From: a virus
DNA length: 32,032 nucleotides
IMG/VR virus record: IMGVR_UViG_3300032229_000578
Location: 1-32,032 of that record
Strand: one strand, 5' to 3'
Under the pieces are notes generated by a model. That model did not search any database and was not told the DNA's origin. It saw only the letters and a list, made by a program, of their open reading frames with translations. The position numbers and the translations under genes were made by a program. How positions within the stretch are numbered: the first letter of the stretch is position 1; the number at the start of each line of letters is the position of its first letter. Shown here piece after piece: positions 1 through 4,436 of this stretch.

Positions 1-83
1 AACGTAGGGTTAAATAAGATACAATTTCGTGTTACATTTATGTATGTGCGGGAAGTAGAATGCCTGTCTGATGTGATTTATAT
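1..83. other. window edge, no gene recognised
   Basis: These bases precede the first tRNA. I see no convincing reading frame, tRNA or terminator. It may be the end of a feature that starts outside the window. Confidence 0.3.
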
Positions 84-163
84 GCCGAAGTGGTGGAATG
101 GTAGACACGGATGTCTTAGAAGCATCTGCATTAAGCGTGGGGGTTCGAGTCCCTCCTTCGGTA
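84..163 (+). tRNA. tRNA-Leu(UAG)
   Basis: Class II tRNA. The acceptor GCCGAAG pairs with CTTCGGT (one G-U), the D-arm is of Leu type, and the anticodon arm GATGT-CTTAGAA-GCATC gives anticodon TAG, reading CUA. A short variable arm and a T-arm with TTCGAGT follow, and the discriminator is A163. CCA is not encoded. It opens the RNA array. Confidence 0.93.
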
Positions 164-227
164 CAAAATTTAAAAAAATATTTGACAAAACTTAAACTTT
201 TATTATATTAGATATAATTATATAACA

Positions 228-329
228 ATGAGAACAACAATGGTCCATATATCGTCGTTTAAGCAACAAGAGATTTGTAGCTGGTATCGCTATGTAGAAA
301 ATTGTAGTTCGGAAAATATGGTAAAATAA
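228..329 (+). CDS. possible 33-residue peptide, unknown
   Basis: An ATG frame of 33 codons starts MRTTMVHISS and ends at TAA 327-329. It lies between a TTGACA/TATATT-like promoter (182-187 and 204-209) and a strong terminator at 355-392, so this stretch is a self-contained transcription unit. The peptide has three Cys residues scattered without a motif and no membrane segment. The product might equally be a small ncRNA, because the 3' part folds into GTTA-GAAA-TAAC at 333-344. I do not recognise a family. Coding status is weakly supported. Confidence 0.25.
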   Translation: MRTTMVHISSFKQQEICSWYRYVENCSSENMVK

Positions 330-354
330 CAAGTTAGAAATAACTAATAAGGTT

Positions 355-392
355 AAACCCCGAACTTCAAAAAAAGTTTGGGGTTTTTTTTT
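355..392 (+). terminator. rho-independent terminator
   Basis: AAACCCCGAAC pairs with GTTTGGGGTTT (11 bp with one G-T), followed by an unbroken T run. It ends the short unit after the first tRNA and separates it from the promoter at 424. Confidence 0.8.
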
Positions 393-423
393 ACCCGATA
401 GTGCAAGATTAGAAAAAAGTTTT

Positions 424-431
424 TATCTTTG
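424..431 (+). promoter_or_regulatory. -7 element of a Bacteroidota-type promoter
   Basis: TATCTTTG matches the Bacteroidota -7 consensus TAnnTTTG exactly. No good TTTG lies 19-20 bp upstream. It is 22 bp before a boxA-like motif and 49 bp before tRNA-Val, so it probably drives the first array transcript. Confidence 0.5.
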
Positions 432-452
432 TACCATCAAACAAAAAGAGAA

Positions 453-465
453 AGTTCTTTGACAT
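453..465 (+). promoter_or_regulatory. boxA-like antitermination motif
   Basis: AGTTCTTTGACAT lies in the leader just before tRNA-Val. It resembles the motif found in front of 16S rRNA in Bacteroidota and the E. coli boxA (TGCTCTTTAACA) bound by NusB/S10. The same core GTTCTTTGA recurs at 1794-1802 and, on the other strand, at 11791-11799 before the tmRNA. Confidence 0.5.
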
Positions 466-479
466 GTTGGAAACCAAAT

Positions 480-551
480 AGTCCCTTAGCTCAGTGGTAG
501 AGCTCTTGCCTTACATGCAAGCGGTCGTAGGTTCGAATCCTACAGGGACTA
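480..551 (+). tRNA. tRNA-Val(UAC)
   Basis: Acceptor AGTCCCT/AGGGACT, D-arm GCTCAGTGGTAGAGC, anticodon arm CTTGC-CTTACAT-GCAAG with anticodon TAC, normal T-arm, discriminator A. CCA is not encoded. Confidence 0.95.
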
Positions 552-558
552 CATAAAT

Positions 559-630
559 GGTCGGTTCATCTAGGGGTCAGGATTCAAGGTTTTCATCCTT
601 GCCACACGGGTTCGAATCCCGTACCGACTA
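559..630 (+). tRNA. tRNA-Glu(UUC)
   Basis: Acceptor GGTCGGT/ACCGACT (one G-T), anticodon arm CAAGG-TTTTCAT-CCTTG with anticodon TTC, T-arm ACGGG-TTCGAAT-CCCGT, discriminator A630. It starts eight bases after tRNA-Val. Confidence 0.94.
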
Positions 631-689
631 CTCTAATTAAGCTAGTTTATGAACAGCCTTTGAGGTGGGATGCTCTCATTAGAAATGGA

Positions 690-780
690 AGTCAGGTGGC
701 AATTGGGTGTCACAGCTGCTTCGGGGGCTGTATCACGCTCCCTGTAATGGGGAGTTCAGGTTCGAATCCTGTCCTGACTA
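690..780 (+). tRNA. tRNA-like element A, anticodon unclear
   Basis: The acceptor AGTCAGG/CCTGACT is perfect, the D-arm is TGGCA..TGTCA, and the T-arm is canonical with TTCGAAT. Between them lie two hairpins, ACAGC-(10 nt)-GCTGT and CTCCC-TGTAATG-GGGAG. The first is where the anticodon arm should be but its loop is 8-10 nt, not 7; the second could be a long variable arm. No reliable anticodon can be read. It may be a class II tRNA with an enlarged loop or a member of the tRNA-like family described in the findings. Confidence 0.5.
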
Positions 781-784
781 CAAA

Positions 785-848
785 ATGGTTACTGTTAGGA
801 ACAGAAATGGGTCTCACAATAGAGATATAAATCAGTAACAGTAACCAT
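785..848 (+). repeat. 13-bp inverted repeat between tRNA-like elements
   Basis: ATGGTTACTGTTA (785-797) is perfectly complementary to TAACAGTAACCAT (836-848), closing a 38-nt loop. It fills the spacer between elements A and B. There is no T run after it, so it is not a simple terminator. It may be a processed small RNA or a folding spacer. Confidence 0.6.
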
Positions 849-855
849 TAATAAT

Positions 856-926
856 AGTCAGGTGGCGTATTAGGAAACGCTCCATGTGTAGGTGGTAGAT
901 AATAGGTTCGAATCCTATCCTGACTG
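856..926 (+). tRNA. tRNA-like element B, degenerate anticodon arm
   Basis: 71 nt, close to normal tRNA length. The acceptor AGTCAGG/CCTGACT, D-arm GCGTATTAGGAAACGC and T-arm ATAGG-TTCGAAT-CCTAT pair well. The middle can form only CCA-(8 nt)-TGG, so a normal 5-bp anticodon stem with 7-nt loop is absent. It looks like a tRNA whose upper half is preserved and decoding half is not. Confidence 0.5.
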
Positions 927-1095
927 CAAAAGAAGCCCTCTGCCAAGCGCTTGGTAAGGAACGAAGATAGAGATTACAGATATGGGTTGAAATAAAAAAT
1001 ACCTTCGGGTACATTCATATTGACGTGGAGGCTCTCCGAATCGTGTGTCGGCAAAGTTTGTGTGTTCTTGGGATAATTAAAAAACACACATTTTT
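927..1095 (+). other. structured spacer
   Basis: No gene is seen. The stretch contains CCAAGCGCTTGG, a stable UUCG tetraloop hairpin TACC-TTCG-GGTA (1000-1011) and an 8-bp stem TGTGTGTT/AACACACA (1059-1066 with 1083-1090) just before element C. Confidence 0.5.
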
Positions 1096-1222
1096 AGTCA
1101 GGTTGCGTATTGGAATACGTAGGTTGGTAACAAGTGTCGGTAATCAAGACGGGTATATAAGCAATAGAAGCCCTGAGAGAAAAACACACCTCATCGTACA
1201 GGTTCGAATCCTGTCCTGACTA
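1096..1222 (+). ncRNA. tRNA-like element C with long middle insert
   Basis: 127 nt. The 5' end has acceptor AGTCAGG and a D-arm-like CGTATTGGAATACG; the 3' end has T-arm ACAGG-TTCGAAT-CCTGT, CCTGACT and discriminator A. About 78 nt separate the D-arm from the T-stem, against about 23 in a normal class I tRNA. I cannot fold this into an anticodon arm plus variable arm. It is too short for a self-splicing group I intron, and no group I core motifs are visible. Confidence 0.55.
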
Positions 1223-1384
1223 CGAAAGTTAGATACAAGTCTTTGGTAGTTCTTAGATGAGTATACTATACGTTGGTGGTTTAATAACATTCCACACGGT
1301 GATTAAAAAAAAATGTTATTACAGGTTTAATAAAGGAGTAAGGGAAAGAGTAACTAACGAGTACCTTACAACCTACTGTAAAAT
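1223..1384 (+). other. structured spacer
   Basis: No gene is seen. AATAACATT (1283-1291) pairs with AATGTTATT (1312-1320), and GTAAGG pairs with CCTTAC further on. It lies between elements C and D. Confidence 0.4.
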
Positions 1385-1459
1385 AGTCAGGTAGTTACAA
1401 GTGGGAGAACTGTTGGCGTAAAACCCGATGAGATACAGGTTCGAGTCCTGTCCTGACTT
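1385..1459 (+). tRNA. tRNA-like element D, 8-nt anticodon loop
   Basis: 75 nt. Acceptor AGTCAGG/CCTGACT, D-arm GTT..AAC with a GTGGGAG loop, T-arm ACAGG-TTCGAGT-CCTGT. The middle folds as GTTGG-CGTAAAAC-CCGAT, a 5-bp stem (with G-T pairs) and an 8-nt loop. Eight-nt anticodon loops are known in frameshift-suppressor tRNAs, but the usual T33 is not in place, so decoding is doubtful. The discriminator is T1459. Confidence 0.5.
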
Positions 1460-1493
1460 CTAAAATTGTGAGTGGAATATATAGAACTCTCGT

Positions 1494-1524
1494 TATGTGA
1501 TGTAAGGTTCTTATCGGTCACATA
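1494..1524 (+). repeat. inverted repeat in spacer between D and E
   Basis: TATGTGA (1494-1500) pairs with TCACATA (1518-1524), forming a 7-bp hairpin with a 17-nt loop. The rest of the spacer 1460-1575 shows nothing else I can name. Confidence 0.4.
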
Positions 1525-1575
1525 TACTAAAGGTAAGTACGGTACAATCCCGACCAAGGAAATAATAGGGGTGTT

Positions 1576-1719
1576 AGTCAGGTGACGAAATTGGTAAACG
1601 TGCTGTAAGTACCTCAAAAGAAACGTATAGAATGAGGGAACTCGGTGGACAAACTACAAACGTGAGTAGTTGGAGATTATTTCTTTAAATCCTTACAGGT
1701 TCGAATCCTGTCCTGACTA
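1576..1719 (+). ncRNA. tRNA-like element E with long middle insert
   Basis: 144 nt. The 5' part (AGTCAGG, then a D-arm like that of tRNA-Leu) and the 3' part (T-arm, CCTGACT, A1719) are intact. The middle has two clear hairpins, CCTCA..TGAGG and AACTAC-AAACGTGA-GTAGTT, the second inside CTC..GAG. None presents a 7-nt anticodon loop. This is the clearest case of a structured domain held between tRNA halves. Confidence 0.55.
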
Positions 1720-1741
1720 CAAAAAAATATTTTACAAAGTG

Positions 1742-1773
1742 TTTGGTAGAATGAAATAATCTACATATCTTTG
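1742..1773 (+). promoter_or_regulatory. Bacteroidota-type promoter
   Basis: TTTG (1742-1745), a 20-bp spacer, then TATCTTTG (1766-1773), an exact match to the -33 TTTG / -7 TAnnTTTG consensus. It is followed by a boxA-like motif (1794-1802) and the element chain 1816-2559. It would restart transcription in the middle of the array. Confidence 0.75.
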
Positions 1774-1791
1774 TGGAACAAATAAGGAAAT

Positions 1792-1804
1792 AAGTTCTTT
1801 GAAA
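1792..1804 (+). promoter_or_regulatory. boxA-like antitermination motif
   Basis: AAGTTCTTTGAAA lies 18 bp after the -7 element and 12 bp before the first stem of the next structured RNA. It shares the nine-base core GTTCTTTGA with the motif at 454-462. Confidence 0.5.
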
Positions 1805-1815
1805 TTATAAAGATA

Positions 1816-1954
1816 TTGATAGTGGTTTTCCCCACCCAACGGATGTCGACAATCCAGGATGGAATCGGAATTCATCACCCTTTCTGCCGAGGCCTCGTAA
1901 AACTACGATTAAGCAGTTAAGATTGGAGCGAGATGGGTACTCCTTCACTATCAA
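1816..1954 (+). ncRNA. structured RNA T1 (TTGATAG family)
   Basis: TTGATAGTG (1816-1824) pairs perfectly with CACTATCAA (1946-1954) and closes a 120-nt interior. A second copy of the same closing stem with a different interior is at 2334-2406. Both are followed at once by CAACATT and an element starting GTGTTGT, so T and E elements form a composite unit. Function unknown. Confidence 0.5.
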
Positions 1955-1961
1955 CAACATT

Positions 1962-2064
1962 GTGTTGTTCCCTTGAGAAAGGAATGGTAACATGACCCAG
2001 TAATAAAACACTCAATGAATGGGTATCAGACGTGAGGCGGCACAGAGGAGTTCTCAACCTCAAA
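1962..2064 (+). ncRNA. structured RNA E1 (GTGTTGT family)
   Basis: Begins GTGTTGTTCCCTTGAGAAAG, where CCTT-GAGA-AAGG is a GNRA-capped hairpin. GTGTTGT pairs with GCGGCAC (2037-2043) through G-T pairs, and a hairpin GAGG-AGTTCTCAA-CCTC follows. The interior contains ACCCA..TGGGT. Three further copies (2226, 2414, 3640) share the 5' block exactly but have different interiors. Confidence 0.6.
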
Positions 2065-2067
2065 AAT

Positions 2068-2221
2068 AGTCAGATGGCGGAATGGTAGACGCTAAAGAAT
2101 GTATGGGATAAGTTGAATCTACGGTAGCGGACATATTAACAAATGGTGGAAATAAAGTCTATCCACACGTAAACCCAGCAGAAAAAGATTCACATTACAG
2201 GTTCAATTCCTGTTCTGACTT
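2068..2221 (+). ncRNA. tRNA-like element F with long middle insert
   Basis: 154 nt, the longest of the family. The acceptor is AGTCAGA/TCTGACT, a compensated change from AGTCAGG/CCTGACT, which argues that the pairing is under selection. The D-arm GCGGAATGGTAGACGC is of Leu type and the T-arm reads TTCAATT. The middle can nest TGAATC with GATTCA and a GTGGA..TCCAC hairpin. No anticodon arm is evident. Confidence 0.55.
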
Positions 2222-2225
2222 CAAA

Positions 2226-2329
2226 GTGTTGTTCCCTTGAGAAAGGAATGAAATAGTCGGGTGGGTATATAAACTTTACAATGGGGTATATAAACATTTG
2301 CACAACACAGAGGAGTTCTCAACCTCAAA
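2226..2329 (+). ncRNA. structured RNA E2 (GTGTTGT family)
   Basis: Same 5' block as E1 with perfect GTGTTGT/ACAACAC closure (2226-2232 with 2302-2308), then hairpin GAGG-AGTTCTCAA-CCTC. The interior is only about 50 nt and has the repeat GGGTATATAAAC twice. It starts four bases after element F. Confidence 0.6.
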
Positions 2330-2333
2330 AATA

Positions 2334-2406
2334 TTGATAGATGGGTCTAATCAGGCGAAAATGATTAGAATAAAAATGTAGTGACGCTCGTTCCCTAATC
2401 TATCAA
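2334..2406 (+). ncRNA. structured RNA T2 (TTGATAG family)
   Basis: TTGATAGAT pairs with ATCTATCAA at its ends; inside, CTAATCA-GGCGAAAA-TGATTAG is a 7-bp hairpin. The ninth pair differs from T1 (AT/AT against TG/CA) with pairing kept. It is followed by CAACATT and element E3. Confidence 0.5.
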
Positions 2407-2413
2407 CAACATT

Positions 2414-2559
2414 GTGTTGTTCCCTTGAGAAAGGAATAGAAACGCAGGGCAAAGTATCCGAAAGGAGAAGAGTTTAGGTGAAATACCTAAAGGGCAGTAC
2501 TACGAAGCCATAACCTTACCCTGGTAATAAGTACCAACACAGAGGAACTCAACCTCAAA
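2414..2559 (+). ncRNA. structured RNA E3 (GTGTTGT family)
   Basis: Same 5' block as E1; GTGTTG pairs with CAACAC (2535-2540). The 3' hairpin is GAGG-AACTCAA-CCTC, two nt shorter than in E1. The interior, about 95 nt, includes TTTAGGT-GAAAT-ACCTAAA and TCC-GAAA-GGA. tRNA-Phe starts four bases after its end. Confidence 0.6.
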
Positions 2560-2562
2560 TTT

Positions 2563-2635
2563 GGTGTGATAGCTCAGTAGGTAGAGCAGTAGACTGAAAA
2601 TCTACGTGTCGCAGGTTCGATTCCTGCTCATACCA
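2563..2635 (+). tRNA. tRNA-Phe(GAA)
   Basis: Acceptor GGTGTGA/TCATACC (one G-T), D-arm GCTCAGTAGGTAGAGC, anticodon arm GTAGA-CTGAAAA-TCTAC with anticodon GAA, T-arm GCAGG-TTCGATT-CCTGC, discriminator A. Confidence 0.95.
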
Positions 2636-2640
2636 CATAT

Positions 2641-2758
2641 GGTGTTAAAGGGTTGAACGACGGTAATATGGTCTCACACACTGAATACTAGTTAGGTGAG
2701 AAAAGTGAGAGGATATATCAAGTAGTTCAACGAGATGGGTTCGATTCCCTCAACACCA
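2641..2758 (+). ncRNA. tRNA-like element X, tmRNA-like layout
   Basis: 118 nt. Acceptor GGTGTTA/CAACACC (one mismatch) and a short T-arm GGG-TTCGATT-CCC. Unlike the AGTCAGG family it has no normal D-arm; instead GTTGAAC (2652-2658) pairs with GTTCAAC (2725-2731) just inside the T-arm, a layout like acceptor, helix P2 and T-arm in tmRNA. The interior has TCTCAC..GTGAGA. No tag-like frame ending AA-stop is evident. Confidence 0.45.
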
Positions 2759-2782
2759 CGGAGTCCTGAAATAACAGGAAAC

Positions 2783-2828
2783 CCCCACTCCCGTATGGCA
2801 GCCAGTCCATTAACCTGGTCAAGTGGGG
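2783..2828 (+). repeat. inverted repeat before element H
   Basis: CCCCACT (2783-2789) pairs with AGTGGGG (2822-2828), preceded by a small hairpin CCTG-AAATAA-CAGG. It fills the spacer between elements X and H. Confidence 0.4.
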
Positions 2829-2833
2829 ATGAT

Positions 2834-2966
2834 AGTCAAGTGGACGTAATGCGGGATGGTACCCAAGTCCGAAAAACACCACGGTCCATAACCATTTGGA
2901 CGCGAGAAGTTATAAGGTTGTCTAATCCGTCTTGAACGGTATTCGGTTCGAGTCCGACCTTGACTA
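2834..2966 (+). ncRNA. tRNA-like element H with long middle insert
   Basis: 133 nt. The acceptor AGTCAAG/CTTGACT is a second compensated variant of the family stem. The T-arm is TCGG-TTCGAGT-CCGA and the discriminator A2966. GGAC..GTCC occurs where the D-arm should be. The long middle has no recognisable anticodon arm. Confidence 0.5.
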
Positions 2967-3068
2967 CAAAAAATAAAATGGACTATGCAGGTGCGTATCC
3001 TGAAAAGACGGGGAGAACGATGTACACAACCAACCGTAATCCAATAACATAGATAGTTTTGTTTTTAT

Positions 3069-3166
3069 AGTCAGGGGGCGTGTTGGATAACGCACCAAGT
3101 CCGAGACACCCTTGGTGGAGTAGGCATCCAAATGGGGGATAACAGGTTCGATTCCTGTCCTGACTA
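3069..3166 (+). tRNA. tRNA-like element I, 11-nt loop
   Basis: 98 nt. Acceptor AGTCAGG/CCTGACT, D-arm GCGTGTTGGATAACGC, T-arm ACAGG-TTCGATT-CCTGT. The anticodon-position hairpin CCAAG-TCCGAGACACC-CTTGG has an 11-nt loop, and a hairpin ATCC..GGAT could be a variable arm. It is the most tRNA-like of the enlarged members, but no anticodon can be assigned. Confidence 0.5.
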
Positions 3167-3193
3167 CAAAAAATAAAAAAAACAACAAGAACA

Positions 3194-3355
3194 ATGAGTT
3201 TATACATAAGTAAATTTGAATCAAAGTTAGATAAAGCATTATCTAAAGAAACAAGAGAGAGTCTAACAGAGTGGATTGGATTTAAAAGAAAGAAAACTTT
3301 AAACAAAAAGAACAATGAAACAAACAGCAGTAAGATTTTTAAAAGAACAAATTGA
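3194..3355 (+). CDS. small protein, unknown
   Basis: A 53-residue frame starts MSLYISKFES and is rich in Lys and Glu, with no membrane segment or recognised motif. Support comes from its leader: AAGAACAATG here matches AAGAACAATG at the next gene (3308-3317), so the two share a translation-start context. Its last 41 bases overlap that gene in another frame, which is unusual. It is embedded in the RNA array. The alternative is that only the downstream gene is translated and this is its 5' leader. Confidence 0.45.
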   Translation: MSLYISKFESKLDKALSKETRESLTEWIGFKRKKTLNKKNNETNSSKIFKRTN

Positions 3356-3575
3356 AAATAACATTACCCTAAAAAACTCACACGATGTTATTGTAATTCT
3401 ACTGACTAAGTCAACATTGAATGATTATTTTGATAAAGCTAAAGAGATGGAAGAGCAACAGAAAAAAGCTGCACAAGTTGAAATTCTAAGTTTACTTCAA
3501 GCAGAACTTGATGGAAATAAAACCGAAGAAAACAATTTGTGGTATAAAGTTAATAAGTTAAAACAAACCATTTAA
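3315..3575 (+). CDS. small phage protein, unknown function
   Basis: 86 residues, beginning MKQTAVRFLK. A predicted helical segment containing KAKEMEEQQKKAAQVEI resembles small conserved proteins common in phages of Bacteroidota, which have an AV-W/F-L..Q start and a KAKEMEKQQ core; no function is known to me. It is soluble and probably helical. It is the only well-supported protein gene inside the RNA array, following the small frame at 3194 and preceding the tRNA-like fragment at 3596. No Shine-Dalgarno is present, as expected for a Bacteroidota host; an A-rich leader precedes the ATG. Confidence 0.8.
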   Translation: MKQTAVRFLKEQIENNITLKNSHDVIVILLTKSTLNDYFDKAKEMEEQQKKAAQVEILSLLQAELDGNKTEENNLWYKVNKLKQTI

Positions 3576-3595
3576 ACAAGAATCATAAAACAAAT

Positions 3596-3639
3596 AGTCA
3601 GGTGGCGGAATGGTAGACGATAAATTAAGAGGTAAAATT
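3596..3639 (+). pseudogene. 5' half of a Leu-type tRNA-like element (J)
   Basis: AGTCAGGTGGCGGAATGGTA and the following GACG match the first 25 bases of element K. No T-arm or 3' acceptor strand follows; the E4 element starts directly at 3640. It is either a disrupted copy or a 5' fragment kept together with E4. Confidence 0.5.
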
Positions 3640-3766
3640 GTGTTGTTCCCTTGAGAAAGGAAGACTGAACAAACGCTAAGTATGAAACTGATTACACTAA
3701 AAGTAATGGCCTAGCAATAGGTGGGTAAAACAGTCCAGACAACACTGAGGGGTTCTCTCTCTCAAA
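3640..3766 (+). ncRNA. structured RNA E4 (GTGTTGT family)
   Basis: Identical 5' block to E1-E3; GTGTTGT pairs perfectly with ACAACAC (3739-3745). The 3' hairpin is changed to TGAG..CTCA with loop sequence GTTCTC kept. The interior of about 90 nt is unrelated to the other copies. It sits between a 5' tRNA half (J) and a complete element (K). Confidence 0.6.
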
Positions 3767-3767
3767 C

Positions 3768-3869
3768 AGTCAGGTGGCGGAATGGTAGACGCAGGTGGTA
3801 AGTAAGTTAGGCCCTAAAGGATAACGAAGTCCACAACTTACCGAACAGGTTCGATTCCTGTCTTGACTA
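3768..3869 (+). tRNA. tRNA-like element K, enlarged
   Basis: 102 nt. Acceptor AGTCAGG/CTTGACT (one G-T), Leu-type D-arm GCGGAATGGTAGACGC, T-arm ACAGG-TTCGATT-CCTGT. A 7-bp stem GGTAAGT/ACTTACC closes the middle, which contains GTTA..TAAC. If it is a tRNA-Leu derivative, the anticodon arm is extended by about 20 nt and the anticodon is not readable. Confidence 0.5.
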
Positions 3870-4029
3870 CACGTTTCGGTTCATCACCGAATAGTATGTC
3901 CAATACGATGAGAAACAGGGTGATACCTTGTATGGAACTTCTGATAGGGAAACGCTCTATCTGGTTTGACTAACCACGGGGAATATCAAAGAGATGTAAA
4001 GAACAACGTACTCTCATAGTCATTTTCTT
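3870..4029 (+). other. structured spacer
   Basis: No gene is seen. Small hairpins such as CGGT-TCAT-CACCG and GATAG..CTATC are present. It separates elements K and L. Confidence 0.35.
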
Positions 4030-4122
4030 AGTCAGGTTTGGTACAAGGTCGGTTCGAGTCCGATGGAAGGTCATGGATGTCGGGTAGCTCCCTGTAGAGA
4101 GGTTCGATTCCTCTCCTGACTA
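4030..4122 (+). ncRNA. tRNA-like element L with two T-arm-like hairpins
   Basis: 93 nt. Acceptor AGTCAGG/CCTGACT and 3' T-arm AGAGG-TTCGATT-CCTCT are intact, but the D-arm is missing. In its place is GTCGG-TTCGAGT-CCGAT, itself a perfect T-arm. Possible origins are recombination between two tRNA-like copies or a designed two-T-arm RNA. No anticodon arm is evident. Confidence 0.5.
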
Positions 4123-4171
4123 CAAACCTCAGGATTAATTACCCTGAGACTGACAGGTTCGAAACTGTCGA
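4123..4171 (+). other. orphan T-arm-like hairpin
   Basis: CTCAGG..CCTGAG is followed by GACAG-GTTCGAAA-CTGTC, a T-arm-like hairpin with no acceptor stem. It may be a remnant of another element. Confidence 0.3.
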
Positions 4172-4267
4172 TTGATTATGGTGTAATGGCGCACAGCAGA
4201 ACGGAGTACTTTTAGGAATTTTAGGAAAGGGGACGCAGGATTAAGGTTCGAATCCTTTTTAGTCAAC
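4172..4267 (+). tRNA. tRNA-like element M, Gln/Glu-type D-arm
   Basis: Acceptor TTGATTA/TAGTCAA (one T-G), D-arm GTGTAATGGCGCAC like that of the tRNA-Gln at 5665, and T-arm AAGG-TTCGAAT-CCTT. The middle is about 45 nt and has no clean 5-bp, 7-nt-loop anticodon arm. It could be a degenerate tRNA-Gln or another insert-bearing tRNA-like RNA. Confidence 0.4.
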
Positions 4268-4271
4268 AATT

Positions 4272-4428
4272 GGTAGTAAAAGGCGTAGGTTGATAAGCGT
4301 GGAGAGACGTGACGCAAGGGTACACACTAAGGACAGGTAGACATTCTTAATTGTATTGTCGTAATTCCCAACTCTCTAATGGTGTGTGAAGTCGTGAGAC
4401 GGGATTCCTGATAAAGTCAACTACTACC
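4272..4428 (+). ncRNA. closed structured domain between M and tRNA-His
   Basis: GGTAGTA (4272-4278) pairs with TACTACC (4422-4428), continuing inward with GTTGA/TCAAC; CACAC and GTGTG pair deeper inside. The stem encloses about 140 nt with no reading frame of note. It may be an independent RNA. Confidence 0.4.
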
Positions 4429-4436
4429 TTTTAAAT

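Noticed and set aside
331-352. Resemblance to a Cas9 guide scaffold (TTAGAAATAA followed by AATAAGG)
   Set aside because: The match is about 20 bases of low-complexity sequence; there is no CRISPR array, Cas gene or anti-repeat in the window.
690-4122. Group I or group II introns in the tRNA-like elements
   Set aside because: The middles are only 20-110 nt longer than normal, too short for known self-splicing introns, and no group I core or group II domain V is visible. No spliced product gives a clear anticodon arm.
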